This document shows, in pieces, positions 20,306 through 29,675 of a DNA stretch of 64,000 bases. Origin of the DNA: Tritrichomonas musculus (lineage: Eukaryota; Parabasalia; Tritrichomonadida; Tritrichomonadidae); contig JAPFFF010000002.1 in the NCBI GenBank assembly GCA_039105265.1, positions 3,906,001 to 3,970,000 of the forward strand. Reading direction: 5' to 3'. The notes below the pieces were generated by a model that saw only the letters and a list, made by a program, of their open reading frames with translations, was not told where the DNA came from and made no database searches. Position numbers and translations under genes: made by a program. The stretch's first letter is position 1. Each line of letters begins with the position of its first letter.

Positions 20306-20458
20306 ATAATAAATTATTTTTTAATATACTACTCTTAGAAAATATATATTTCATTTTAATACTTTTTTTGGCATCTTAATTGCGAATATGGATTAGTAAA
20401 TAACTTAGTGCTATCCTCATTCATAAAGATTTAAAAAAAATTTTTAATTGAATAGTTT

Positions 20459-21475
20459 ATGACAAAAAAACATTTAATTATGATAAAAAGTAGTTCAAAT
20501 CCTGATGAAATTATCAAAGAATGGTGTGAATGGGAAGGCTTGCCAGAAATTCCTGAGCCTGATGAAAATGAAGTGATAAATATGAAATATCAATCCGACT
20601 TTCAAGAAGTTTTAAGGTACACTCAGAAATCAAAAGAACGATTAAAAAAAGAAGATTATACGAAAATTCTTGTTTTTCAATCACGGCTTGTTCTTTTTTT
20701 ATTTTTAAAAGATATTGATTTTCCTAATTTGAATTCTTTACTTATTGATTTGCGCAACTTATGCATATGGGAAGAAAATTCACAAAAAATTAATAAAACC
20801 TTGAGTTCTATTTCTACATTTCTACATGAGATCGATAATCATTCTTCAAAAATTATTTACCACTCTAAAGATTTACCAAAGCCTAACAAAAATAATAAGG
20901 AATATCAAAGTAATAAACCTACACAAATCAACATTCCTATTCAGAATACTAGTCTTTCAAAATCCACTCAAAATCAAAAACAAAATAACTTATTTTATAC
21001 CAATGAAAAAACAAATTATAACAGCACAAATATAAACACCAACACAATTCAAACCAATTTTGGAAATTCTATGCAAATGAACAAAATAAAGAGGAAACCT
21101 TTAAAAACAGTAAATCCTTTCCAATCACTTGCTGAAGCAAGAGATCCTTATGAAAATAGAAAAGAAAGAGAAGTTAATCGAAAAATTCTTACAAAAAGTT
21201 TTACTAATCAATCTGAAATAAACGAGTCACAACAAAATAAAATTGCTGATAAGATACTAAAACACCTTGATGAATTGGAAAGACTATTGAATTATAATAA
21301 TGGAATTGTAGATAATATGCGCACAAAAGAAATCTTTAGTAAAATATGCCAAATTCAACAACATAACCCATATGATCAGATTTGGAAGAGTGAAGTTGAA
21401 TACTTTCAAAATCGGAAAATGGTTCCTCTTCAACACATTGTGTATCTTAGGTCTATTATCAATGATTATTATTAA
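20459..21475 (+). CDS. unknown 338-residue protein
   Basis: The protein is not recognised. Residues about 10-140 are helical and acidic (DEIIKEWCEWEGLPEIPEPDE at the start). Residues about 145-225 are a low-complexity Asn/Thr/Gln-rich linker. Residues about 255-338 form a second helical part (ILKHLDELERLLNYNNGIVDN, then YDQIWKSEVEYFQNRK). A TCATTC initiator-like motif lies about 35 bases upstream. It follows the coiled-coil gene on the same strand by about 150 bp, but nothing else links them. Confidence 0.6.
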   Translation: MTKKHLIMIKSSSNPDEIIKEWCEWEGLPEIPEPDENEVINMKYQSDFQEVLRYTQKSKERLKKEDYTKILVFQSRLVLFLFLKDIDFPNLNSLLIDLRNLCIWEENSQKINKTLSSISTFLHEIDNHSSKIIYHSKDLPKPNKNNKEYQSNKPTQINIPIQNTSLSKSTQNQKQNNLFYTNEKTNYNSTNINTNTIQTNFGNSMQMNKIKRKPLKTVNPFQSLAEARDPYENRKEREVNRKILTKSFTNQSEINESQQNKIADKILKHLDELERLLNYNNGIVDNMRTKEIFSKICQIQQHNPYDQIWKSEVEYFQNRKMVPLQHIVYLRSIINDYY

Positions 21476-21958
21476 ATAATAAATGTTTGTAAGATATTAA
21501 AAAGTTTAATCTTTTTTTTGTAATTAAAAAGGAAAGGATTGTATTATTTGGCATAAATAATTGGCTGTGTGAATACCAATAATATGAAATATACTAATAA
21601 AACATAAAATATGATATAAAAGTTGATTTGAAGAAAAGAATTATCTATTTACAAAAGTTGAAAACTAAGAAAACAGTTAAACCTTCTAAGAAAATTCATT
21701 CATTGAATAAGATTAAATCAAAAAGTTTATATGAATATGAATTGTGACAAATGCTATACGTTGCTTGATTCATAAATGGAATAGCGCGATTTCATTATGG
21801 ACAGATAATATGATTAATAAATGGAATAGCGCGATTTTATTATAATAATTCAAAGAAGATTTTCAACAGTATTGAAATTTTTTAAAAGCAAACAAAAAGT
21901 TTATATTTTTTTGAATTATAATTTTTTTTTTTGATAATCTCTACTTTTGCACTTCAGA
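21476..21958. other. intergenic stretch with a short direct repeat
   Basis: No intact gene is visible. Lys-rich readable codons around 21615-21745 may be a decayed fragment. The segment AATGGAATAGCGCGATTT occurs twice with about 40 bp between copies (near 21775 and 21820). It is unusually GC-rich for this spacer. The function is unknown. Confidence 0.5.
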
Positions 21959-22708
21959 ATGACCGAGCCACCTCCAATTGATAAGTCAAAACTTAAATCT
22001 TTCAGAGAGCTGCCTCTAATGAATCAAAAATTTTCTCATTCTCTTTCCAGAAAATCAAATGAATCGAAGCCAATTCATTTCGTAACTTCATGCAAACATT
22101 ATGACATTTTTAAAACCTATAGGATTAAACGAATTTCAAAAACTACGATTAAAGGCCATACTTTTTATTTTCAATTTTTAACAAAAGATAATAACGAGTT
22201 CAACAATATTTATTATGCAAAATTTAAATCAAGACCTTTGGGCGAATTTGTTGCTATCCAAACCAATCCTAATGTTCACTTAAGTTCTCATCAATTCACT
22301 GCAGTTTTACTTAATGCGAATAAAATGAGTGATTTTTCCCTTCGATTAAATGAACAGTTTGGAGAAGAAGTTTTATCACTACAGTTTTCTTTACATACCA
22401 ATGATGAAGGCAAAACAATTCCTAGGACTGTTTCAGTCTTCACGTTTGGGCAAAATTCTGAAAATTTACCTAAAAAACTCATAAATTTAACTCCAATTGA
22501 AACAGAAAATGGTTCTTGGGAAGTTGATCTTGGTGATGGAAATGCTATAACTAGTATTAAAAACTGTTCATTGGTAGACGATAAGGGGAAAAATTGGATT
22601 TATGTTAGGAAGATTGAAAATGATACTCTTGAAATAGAAGCGTTAGAACAATTTGATGAATTAAGGATTTTTGCTGTTGGAATATCTGCTTTTTTATGTA
22701 AAGTTTAG
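21959..22708 (+). CDS. Tubby-like protein
   Basis: This protein has 249 residues from the ATG at 21959; a TTG four codons earlier is not needed. After about 45 N-terminal residues the sequence follows the Tubby C-terminal domain layout: IHFVTSCKHYDIF and a strand-rich middle (HTFYFQFLTKDN, RPLGEFVAIQTN, FTAVLLNANKMSDF). The end GNAITSIKNCSLVDD, EIEALEQFDELRIFAVGISAFLCKV parallels the family's VKNFQLV...PLSALQAFAIALSSFD finish. Tubby proteins bind phosphoinositides through this barrel and a central C-terminal helix. Trichomonads have several. The similarity is diverged, so the name is moderately sure. The 3' two thirds of this gene lie in the left arm of the inverted duplication and are repeated at 32318-32807. 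Confidence 0.5.
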   Translation: MTEPPPIDKSKLKSFRELPLMNQKFSHSLSRKSNESKPIHFVTSCKHYDIFKTYRIKRISKTTIKGHTFYFQFLTKDNNEFNNIYYAKFKSRPLGEFVAIQTNPNVHLSSHQFTAVLLNANKMSDFSLRLNEQFGEEVLSLQFSLHTNDEGKTIPRTVSVFTFGQNSENLPKKLINLTPIETENGSWEVDLGDGNAITSIKNCSLVDDKGKNWIYVRKIENDTLEIEALEQFDELRIFAVGISAFLCKV

Positions 22709-22744
22709 CATGAATATTAAAAATTTTCATATTTGATTTTACAT

Positions 22745-22767
22745 TATTATATATTTTAAGAACTGAA

Positions 22768-22807
<40 letters not shown>

Positions 22808-22810
22808 TTA
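22745..22810. repeat. AT dinucleotide tract
   Basis: This is a run of about 30 bases of AT repeats followed by an imperfect AT stretch, between the 3' ends of the Tubby-like gene and the transporter gene. It is copied with equal length in the other arm (about 32216-32281). Confidence 0.8.
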
Positions 22811-22991
22811 TATTTATGATAAAAGTTTTAAATATCATAAGCTTTTTTTTCATTGCGCGAAATTATATTAATATATTTAATGGATTTGTCATAGTTTCAA
22901 GGAAATAATAATCTCAATTTTATTAATATAAGAATAAATAATTAATATATGGAAATAAAAACATAATAAATATTTATTATGAACCTATAAA

Positions 22992-24488
22992 TTATGCATC
23001 TAAAGCAGTTTTAACATCTTGAACAGTGTTTTTCTCGATGGATGATGAGTCTTCATCGTCATCATCATCTTCACTTCTGTTTTTATTGTTACCTCCTGAG
23101 TATTCTGACTCAAATGTATCGTTTTCTTCTTTGGATCGTTCTGAATCATTAACATCTCTATCATCTCCTTTTGCGTTATCACCTGGAAGTTTTTGTGGGA
23201 GAATTAAGTTCAAAACAATTCCGAAAAGAGTAGCAACGGCGAGTGATGAAATTTCAACATCACCTGCATCCATTTTAACACCTCCTGTATCAAATCCAAT
23301 ACCAATAATTAAAATAACTGCAACAATGATTAAATTACGTGATTTTGTGATATCAATGTTATTCATAATAAGTACTTTAATTCCCATACAAGAAATAATA
23401 CCAAACATCATCATTGAAGCTGCTCCAATAACAAAATCTGGAATTGATCTGAAAACTGAACCTATCATCGTAATTAATCCAAGGAACATCGCATATCCTG
23501 CTGCAATGGCAAGAACATCTGGATTAAAGTTCTTTGTAATAACAAGAACTCCTGTATTTTGACTGTATGTTGCCATTGGTGGTGCACCAAGAAGGCCTGC
23601 ACCAGCTAATGCAACACCGTCTCCAAGGATTGTTCGATGAAGTCCTGGTTCAACAAAGAAGTCTTTTCCGCAAACAGCACTGTTAGTTGAAACATCTCCG
23701 AGATGTTCCATTAATGCAACAATGGCAAGTGGTGCAAGCACTCCAACTGCTCCCCAATCCCACTTCGCTTGCTTCCAGAAATAAAAGGTGGCCTTAAATT
23801 CTTCTGGTTGGAACAAAATCCAGTTCGATTCTTTAATAATATTCCAATTAATAACTTGGAAACATGCTGATGCAATGTAGCCAGCAATAATACCGAAAAA
23901 GATACCAAATGTATTCCAAATTCCTGGTGCAAAACATGTCATACAAATAATAACAGCATCTGTGATACAAACAATAATCCAAACTTCATATCCATGATAT
24001 TTAACTTTCGGCTCACCTTTACCAGTAGTATACCAAGGAACAATGTTAGAACTAATAATTGATGGACAAAGTGAAAGACCAATGGTAATAACAATAGGAC
24101 CAACAATTACTGGTGGGAAAAGTTTTGAGATACGTTGTGGACCAACAAAATAAACAATAACTGAGATGACACCATAAAGTAAACCTGCAAAAATGATTCC
24201 TGTCGCTTGCCTTCCAATATATGCTTCCTGAGTATATTTATTTTTCTCACATTTCGCTTTGAAACTTTGAAGACCTGCCATATATGTAAATGATGATCCA
24301 TGAAAAACAGGCACTTGTCTTTTTGTTACAAAATAAAACATTAATGTTCCAAAACCTGATGCAAACAAACCCATTGGGATACTCATTCCCAAAATAGTAG
24401 GAACAACAACAATACCACCAAGCACAGCAAAAAGATGCTGGAAGGCTAAGGAGCAATTCATCAAGTACAACTTGGCTTTCGGACCCAT
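22992..24488 (-). CDS. NCS2-family nucleobase (xanthine/uracil) transporter, left copy
   Basis: This 498-residue protein has about 12-14 hydrophobic spans. It opens with the family's GGIVVVPTILG after an FQHLFAVLG helix and has FHGSSFTYMAGLQ, a conserved Glu-containing helix (ALMEHLGDVSTNSAV), and the NCS2 signature QNTGVLVITKN at about residues 310-320. NCS2 permeases couple uptake of uracil, xanthine or related bases to ions. Trichomonads cannot make purines or pyrimidines de novo and depend on uptake, so the gene is likely important. The C-terminal 60 residues are hydrophilic, Asp/Glu/Ser-rich and cytosolic. An initiator-like TCACTA lies about 11 bases before the ATG. An identical copy is at 30538-32034. 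Confidence 0.93.
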   Translation of the reverse strand: MGPKAKLYLMNCSLAFQHLFAVLGGIVVVPTILGMSIPMGLFASGFGTLMFYFVTKRQVPVFHGSSFTYMAGLQSFKAKCEKNKYTQEAYIGRQATGIIFAGLLYGVISVIVYFVGPQRISKLFPPVIVGPIVITIGLSLCPSIISSNIVPWYTTGKGEPKVKYHGYEVWIIVCITDAVIICMTCFAPGIWNTFGIFFGIIAGYIASACFQVINWNIIKESNWILFQPEEFKATFYFWKQAKWDWGAVGVLAPLAIVALMEHLGDVSTNSAVCGKDFFVEPGLHRTILGDGVALAGAGLLGAPPMATYSQNTGVLVITKNFNPDVLAIAAGYAMFLGLITMIGSVFRSIPDFVIGAASMMMFGIISCMGIKVLIMNNIDITKSRNLIIVAVILIIGIGFDTGGVKMDAGDVEISSLAVATLFGIVLNLILPQKLPGDNAKGDDRDVNDSERSKEENDTFESEYSGGNNKNRSEDDDDDEDSSSIEKNTVQDVKTALDA

Positions 24489-25053
24489 TATAAAAGTGTA
24501 GTGAACAAAAAAAGTGAATAGAAAGTGATTAAATTAAAAAGCATTCAAAATTAGCAACGTGAGATTCAATTTTTGATTATTAATTTGATAACTTTTCTCA
24601 ATTCCCTTTGATGGTCATAATATAATTATTTCAAAATTAAAAATAATAAATATATTAATACGAACAATAGAAAAAAGATTAATTTCAGAATAATATAATT
24701 TTATATCAAATATTAATTATTATTTATATATATAAGCATTGTCATTCCAATCTTTTTTTTTTTTTGAAATACCCATTTGATTTTAATTAATATTTATTTA
24801 AAAGAAAAAAAGGAAATTATTTATATACATATATAAAAGTAATCAATTTACTAATAAATAGATTTATATTCGTTTGTCTTAATGTGATATACAATATATA
24901 AATAAATAAAATTTTCTTTTTAAAAAGTATTTATTTTTGAGAAATCATTCAATTTCAAAACATTTTATTTTCAAATATAAACGGTTTTATCATAATTTTT
25001 AAAATTCTTCTTTTAGTGGTTTATTAGTTTCAAAGAACTTTGAGAAAAAAAAA
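24489..25053. other. shared upstream region of two divergent genes
   Basis: 565 bp of AT-rich DNA lie between the divergent transporter and Cwf18-like genes. It holds the initiator-like motif of the former and a T13 run. The entire region, and so presumably both promoters, is copied in the right arm at 29973-30537. Confidence 0.6.
24499..24504 (-). promoter_or_regulatory. initiator-like motif of the transporter gene (left copy)
   Basis: TCACTA on the minus strand, 10-15 bases before the ATG, fits the trichomonad initiator consensus TCAYTW, which sits at the transcription start. Confidence 0.45.
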
Positions 25054-25350
25054 ATGGCGAATGAAATAAAAATAACTTTTCGAGCATATGAACCACAAAC
25101 AGAAGAATTAAAAAATAAAGAATTTTATACTGATCCTGTTAACCTTGAGCCGTATGAAGCTTTAAGCATGGTAGATTCTATTATCCAAAGTTCCATAGAC
25201 GAAGCACCTGACTTAGAGAAAACAAATATTTCACTAGCTCCAAGAAGGAGTGATGTCGATTTAAAAAGAATAATGAAACCAGAAATCGACGAATTAATTG
25301 ATGAGACAAAAGCAACATTAATCAACATGAAAAAGAAAATGAAAAAATAG
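25054..25350 (+). CDS. CWF18: CCDC12/Cwf18-like splicing factor, left copy
   Basis: This 98-residue protein has the layout of the CCDC12/Cwf18 family: an N-terminal ITFRAYEPQTEELKNKEF (family form LRFRNYVPxDEEL), an acidic helical middle, and ISLAPRRSDVDLKRIMKPEIDEL (family form LAPRKPDWDLKRDVAKKLEKL), then a basic helix KATLINMKKKMKK. Cwf18 belongs to the Prp19/NineTeen-related part of the active spliceosome. It is shorter than animal CCDC12 (about 165 residues) because the low-complexity N-terminus is absent. An identical copy lies at 29676-29972. Confidence 0.75.
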   Translation: MANEIKITFRAYEPQTEELKNKEFYTDPVNLEPYEALSMVDSIIQSSIDEAPDLEKTNISLAPRRSDVDLKRIMKPEIDELIDETKATLINMKKKMKK

Positions 25351-25404
25351 ATTTAATATTAAACCTGTTTGTTTATAAATGCTATTATATTATTATATAT
25401 AAAG

Positions 25405-26163
25405 TTATTCAACAGCTTTATAAGGGTCGTATTTCAAAATTATTTGACTAGGCCGGTTCGAGATTTTTATTTCTTCGAATACGCCAATTCCAAGCAATTC
25501 TTGACAGTGGAATTCTGCATAAAATATTGAATCCTTTATATTTTGTCTTTCTACATCAAATTTTTCTACAATTTTATTTTTTTGATGATTCAAATATGTT
25601 ACCAGATGCTTTCTTCCGTTTGAAATTGAATAAATTATCGAACTCGAAGAAGGAACAGATAAAATATAAGGCTGCCCTTTTCCTGTGTTTAAAAGAAGAA
25701 CTTTTTTATTAACCAAATAACTAATATCTTTTGAAGAGAAATGATTCAATTCAAGTGTTTTTGTACTAATTGTTGGTGAAATATAACTTTTATTTATTAC
25801 AAAATTTAAAAAATTATTAACCAATTCATCATTCATTCTACGTAACTGATCTACATAATCAATTTCAAGCATATAATAACGTTCAGTTCCATATTTTGAC
25901 AAATTCAAATTAAAACACCTAATAATTTTTTTTCTAATTAAGATTTCAATATCACTACGAATAGATAAATAATCATTAGATAATTGATAAAGCTGAGCAT
26001 CAAATACTAACGGAGATGAAATTTCCATTTTATTTTTATTTGGGACAGGCTTAATTCTAGAATAGAAATTATCTCTGAGAGATAAAAAAAGTTTATGGGT
26101 TGGATTAATTATTTGATAATTGTAATTTTCATCATTTGATACATATTCTTCTTCTTCTTCCAT
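25405..26163 (-). CDS. STK19: STK19-like winged-helix protein
   Basis: This 252-residue protein is about the size of human STK19 (short form about 254). The C-terminal half parallels STK19: LVNKKVLLLNTGKGQPYILSV (human LLVRDAGSWWLAVPG), IIYSISNGRKHLVTYLNHQK (human FIKYFVKGRQAVLSMV), then a helix ending in GIGVFEEI and ILKYDP. STK19 is a DNA-binding protein of three winged helices, now tied to transcription-coupled repair and not kinase activity. No kinase motif is present here. The gene lies tail to tail with the Cwf18-like gene, 54 bp apart. Its C-terminal part lies in the left arm and is repeated as a fragment at 29394-29621. Confidence 0.65.
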   Translation of the reverse strand: MEEEEEYVSNDENYNYQIINPTHKLFLSLRDNFYSRIKPVPNKNKMEISSPLVFDAQLYQLSNDYLSIRSDIEILIRKKIIRCFNLNLSKYGTERYYMLEIDYVDQLRRMNDELVNNFLNFVINKSYISPTISTKTLELNHFSSKDISYLVNKKVLLLNTGKGQPYILSVPSSSSIIYSISNGRKHLVTYLNHQKNKIVEKFDVERQNIKDSIFYAEFHCQELLGIGVFEEIKISNRPSQIILKYDPYKAVE

Positions 26164-26407
26164 AAATTTGAATCAGAATTCAATTAATATTTGTTCTCTT
26201 TAATTTTTTTTTTTTTTATTTTTTAATTATCTTGAAAAAAAGCCAATATATACAAAACTTTTATTTATTTATATATATTTAATTATTTGATATGCATTAA
26301 TACAATATCCATTAGTTAATTTATTAAAAAAAGTTTTTGACCATTATTCAAAATTTATTTGATAGGATTGAGAAAAGTGAAACGGTTATGGTCGGCCTTT
26401 TCAAAAG

Positions 26408-26881
26408 ATGTGGATGCCCGCAGCTGTTCGCAGGAAGATTTTCCGCTACTTCTTCGAAAATGGTATCATTGTCGTCCAAAATAACCAAGCTGGAACTCAC
26501 GAAGAGCTCGATTGCCTTAACATTTATGTATATCAAATCGGCCGTTCATTTGTTAGCAAAGGACTTTGCAAGAAACAATACGCATGGACTCATGCATACT
26601 TCACCTTAAATGATAAAGGAATTGAATACCTTCGTAATTACTTTGGATTACCAGTCGATGCACAACCATTGACTTGCCAACCACGTGATGCTCAGCCATC
26701 CATTATTCAACGTGAAAGAGGAAACCGCCGTGGTGGAAGAGGAGGCCGTGGCGGCTTTGGCAGACCAGAACACGGTTCATTTCGTGGAGGCCGTCGTCCA
26801 AGAGGAGGCCGTGGTGCTCCTCAAGGAGAAAGAGCTCAAGAAGAGCAACAACCACAAGAAGCTCAACCCGCCACAGAATGA
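26408..26881 (+). CDS. RPS10: 40S ribosomal protein S10
   Basis: This 157-residue protein has the S10/plectin domain at residues 3 to about 95: MPAAVRRKIFRYFFENGIIVV, then FVSKGLCKKQYAWTHAYFTLNDKGIEYLRNYF, matching the family's [25 protein letters not shown]. An RGG-rich tail follows (about 102-140) and ends in Gln/Glu/Pro-rich residues, as usual for eukaryotic S10. The start MWMP corresponds to the family's MLMP. The 5' UTR is short and the coding GC content is higher than nearby, as expected for a highly expressed gene. It sits in the spacer of the inverted duplication and is single copy. Confidence 0.93.
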   Translation: MWMPAAVRRKIFRYFFENGIIVVQNNQAGTHEELDCLNIYVYQIGRSFVSKGLCKKQYAWTHAYFTLNDKGIEYLRNYFGLPVDAQPLTCQPRDAQPSIIQRERGNRRGGRGGRGGFGRPEHGSFRGGRRPRGGRGAPQGERAQEEQQPQEAQPATE

Positions 26882-27312
26882 ATAAATAAATAATTTTTTT
26901 ATATCCTATATAAGATTTGCCCTGATTTTCATATTTTATTATTATTGTTGTTATTCTATAATGCATGGCCTTTGTTGTTTTGTTTTCTTATATTTTTCGT
27001 CTCGAGTTTCAATGTATGGGCTAAAACCATATCTGCTATTTCAGTTTTATGAAATTTTCTAACTTTTTGAAAAAAAAAAAATAGAGGAATTCTTTATAAC
27101 ACATACAACTTTTTCAGAAGAAAATAATCATCCATTTTAGACTATATATACATACAAAAACTTCCCTATGATGCAGCACTGTGCTAAAAAATTACACCCA
27201 AAAAAATATTAATTCATGATTATCGTTTATAAAACCATTAATAAATAAGAACAAACATGGGCTCGAGATTATTAAAGTATAATTGAAATTTATGGTATTT
27301 AATCCATACTTT
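26882..27312. other. convergent intergenic region
   Basis: 431 bp lie between the 3' ends of RPS10 and the P-loop gene. No gene is visible; it is AT-rich with A runs. Confidence 0.6.
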
Positions 27313-29370
27313 TTAGTCTTTTTTTTGCAAATAGCGTCTATGTACATTATAAACTCCAAATTTTTGATCTTCAATGCTATCATTCGGGTCTCCTTGCTCC
27401 CGCAATATGAGGAGAAACAGCAATGTTTCTGTTTCTGATATCATTTGACAAAATACTTCTTCATATTTTTCTGTACCTTCTGTTGCTTTTTCAACTTCAC
27501 AAATCATTTTGTTTATTTGAATCCATTGATCAACATAAATAGGTATTCCAGCGCAAGAAGTACCTAAAAGTTTCAAAGGAATTAATTTCTCGTCTTCGAA
27601 ATCAATTGTTAGTTCCACATTTGAATATTCAAATTCAGAAATTATATCAAAAAATGAAATAAATTCTATACCTAACAGTAAATCAATACCTGTTTCATCA
27701 GATGGACTGAGCGACTCAATTAATGCTGTTTCATCACCAGTGCTTAATATGAATGGATAATTATTGATTGCATACTTCCAAAACTCGTTAACATACATTA
27801 TTGGATGCGAATCTTCAAAAGGATACAATGGATCCATTTGAACAGTGCATGCTTCAAAATGATCCAATATAAAAACAACATCATGAAAGCCAAATGCTTT
27901 CGCAAGTATTGATGGAAGCATAACTAGATTAGTTATCCATTGAGATAGAGAACTTGGATCAAACCAAATTGATGCAAGCGATGTGCCAATTGATTGAAGG
28001 TCAGCAGAAAGCTTGCGAAGTTCAAGATTTTGCATCAACCGCATTGGAAGAGGAAAAGTTTCAATTTTTGTTGACATTTCTGTGATTGAATGAAATGCTT
28101 TTTCAATTTTAGGAAGATACTGCCGCATCGATGGCAGTTGAGCTATTAAAAGTTTGAACAAATGATGAATAAATGAATGATAAAATGATTGATTATCTTG
28201 ATATCCACTCATAATTTTATCAAGGTCGGCCACAAAAACGAAAGTTTTTTTCCAATTATTTGTTACAATCAAATCAATTAAAAACTGTTGAGCTAGAATT
28301 CCAAGATATGTAGACTTTCCACACTTTGGAGGTCCCATTATTACTGAATGGAAAACATAGGAAGAGCATATAGGATTTGAGATTCGATGCTCCGAAATAT
28401 AGATTTTTGCCTTTTTAATTAACAAATTTGATGCAGAAATGGATTCAATATTTGGATTGAGCCCTTGGCTTTTAAAAATTTTCATCATTTCTTTATAGAA
28501 GTTGATTTTTTGTTCGTCTTCCAAATCAAATATATTATCAAGCATTTGCTTACTTTCAGGAATAAGCTGTTGGTAAGCATCAGCAATATTATTTTTGTTT
28601 TCAGATCCAATTGGAAAGCATGAATTTATTAATTTTTCATATATACACTCATTTTCTTCTTTCTCTTCTTCTTCTTCTTCTTCTTCTTTTTCCTCCTCTT
28701 CAACTTTTTGAAATTCATTTTCACACGATTTGAAATCGTTTTCTCTATTTTGATTTTCATCATCAGATGAATAACTTAAAGATTGTGATAGATTGTGATT
28801 AGCAGTATTATCATCAACGATTTCATTGTTAGCATGGTGAGAATCATCTATACCGTCATCAAGTGAAACACTACGCTTTTTTTCTGCTTGCTTACTTGTT
28901 GCCTTTTTTGGCTTATTAACTTTGACAACTTTTGAAGGATTCCCAAATAAATTTTTAGCACTGGAATGGTGAGCAATATCAGAATTCATAGAAGATTTAT
29001 CGTCCAAACTGATTTCGCTATATATTGTAACAGGCGTTGCTTCTATTGATTGAGTACTATTAGCATCAGATGCAGATAATGATTGAGATTGGTTTTCTTG
29101 ATTAGGCTTTGAAGATTTAAAATCAACAAATAGTTTGATTCCTGATGTTACATCACGTATATCAGTTATTTTTTCACCATTTTCAGTTTCCAATGAGCGA
29201 GGTGGCGATTCTTCTTTAAACATTTTTTGAATATAAGTTTTAAATGTTTTTATTTTTTGTGGAATAAGAATCTTTTTTGGAGCCGAATTTTTTTTATTTA
29301 TTGGTCGAACGAAAGCATATTGAACTTTTGATTTGGATGATGAAGAAACAGATCCAGATCTAGAAGACAT
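27313..29370 (-). CDS. doublecortin-like/P-loop NTPase protein
   Basis: This protein has 685 residues from the ATG at 29370. Residues about 33-85 (KILIPQKIKTFKTYIQKMF, NGEKITDIRDVTSGIKLFVDF) resemble a doublecortin or ubiquitin-like fold that binds tubulin. Then comes a long Ser/Asn/Glu-rich linker with a Glu run (about 227-245). The second half is a P-loop NTPase: Walker A GPPKCGKST near 344 and Walker B-like VVFILDHFEACT near 494, in the style of ORC/STAND ATPases. The frame stays open upstream to 29499 only because the right arm of the duplication joins 24 bp before the ATG, so those 43 residues are taken as accidental. The function is not known; a link of microtubules with a nucleotide switch is inference. 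Confidence 0.65.
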   Translation of the reverse strand: MSSRSGSVSSSSKSKVQYAFVRPINKKNSAPKKILIPQKIKTFKTYIQKMFKEESPPRSLETENGEKITDIRDVTSGIKLFVDFKSSKPNQENQSQSLSASDANSTQSIEATPVTIYSEISLDDKSSMNSDIAHHSSAKNLFGNPSKVVKVNKPKKATSKQAEKKRSVSLDDGIDDSHHANNEIVDDNTANHNLSQSLSYSSDDENQNRENDFKSCENEFQKVEEEEKEEEEEEEEKEENECIYEKLINSCFPIGSENKNNIADAYQQLIPESKQMLDNIFDLEDEQKINFYKEMMKIFKSQGLNPNIESISASNLLIKKAKIYISEHRISNPICSSYVFHSVIMGPPKCGKSTYLGILAQQFLIDLIVTNNWKKTFVFVADLDKIMSGYQDNQSFYHSFIHHLFKLLIAQLPSMRQYLPKIEKAFHSITEMSTKIETFPLPMRLMQNLELRKLSADLQSIGTSLASIWFDPSSLSQWITNLVMLPSILAKAFGFHDVVFILDHFEACTVQMDPLYPFEDSHPIMYVNEFWKYAINNYPFILSTGDETALIESLSPSDETGIDLLLGIEFISFFDIISEFEYSNVELTIDFEDEKLIPLKLLGTSCAGIPIYVDQWIQINKMICEVEKATEGTEKYEEVFCQMISETETLLFLLILREQGDPNDSIEDQKFGVYNVHRRYLQKKD

Positions 29371-29393
29371 TTTAAAAATATAAACGTCTAAAG

Positions 29394-29621
29394 TATTCAA
29401 TTTCAAACGGAAGAAAGCATCTGGTAACATATTTGAATCATCAAAAAAATAAAATTGTAGAAAAATTTGATGTAGAAAGACAAAATATAAAGGATTCAAT
29501 ATTTTATGCAGAATTCCACTGTCAAGAATTGCTTGGAATTGGCGTATTCGAAGAAATAAAAATCTCGAACCGGCCTAGTCAAATAATTTTGAAATACGAC
29601 CCTTATAAAGCTGTTGAATAA
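29394..29621 (+). pseudogene. STK19-like gene fragment (C-terminal end only)
   Basis: This is the duplicated end of the STK19-like gene, identical to 25405-25632 in reverse. It encodes only about the last 75 residues (from YLNHQKNKIVEKF onward) and lacks a promoter of its own. Its plus-strand frame begins next to the head of the P-loop gene. Confidence 0.9.
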
Positions 29622-29675
29622 CTTTATATATAATAATATAATAGCATTTATAAACAAACAGGTTTAATATTAAAT

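Larger units (their letters stand above)
22219..25632 (+). repeat. left arm of a 3.4-kb inverted duplication (probable parent copy)
   Basis: Every position x in this arm matches position 55026-x on the opposite strand, from 22219/32807 to 25632/29394, with no net insertion or deletion. The protein translations of the duplicated genes are identical. A 13-base T run and a long AT dinucleotide tract also have the same length in both arms. Genes at both edges of this arm are whole (Tubby-like and STK19-like), while the other arm cuts them, so this arm is taken as the parent. Confidence 0.95.

Noticed and set aside
22605-22853. Minus-strand frame over the AT tract, repeated at 32173-32421
   Set aside because: It is built from AT dinucleotides (Ile/Tyr repeats) and the antisense of the Tubby-like gene. 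It appears twice only because the region is duplicated.
23026-23562. 178-residue antisense frame in the transporter gene (also at 31464-32000)
   Set aside because: Shadow of the transporter reading frame; Ser-rich start is the antisense of the acidic tail.
25405-26163. Kinase function for the STK19-like gene
   Set aside because: No Gly-loop, HRD or DFG motif; the family is a winged-helix DNA-binding protein despite its name.
29371-29499. Upstream extension of the P-loop gene frame (43 extra residues)
   Set aside because: It is the reverse complement of the duplicated STK19-like coding sequence, open by chance across the junction. The natural ATG is at 29370.
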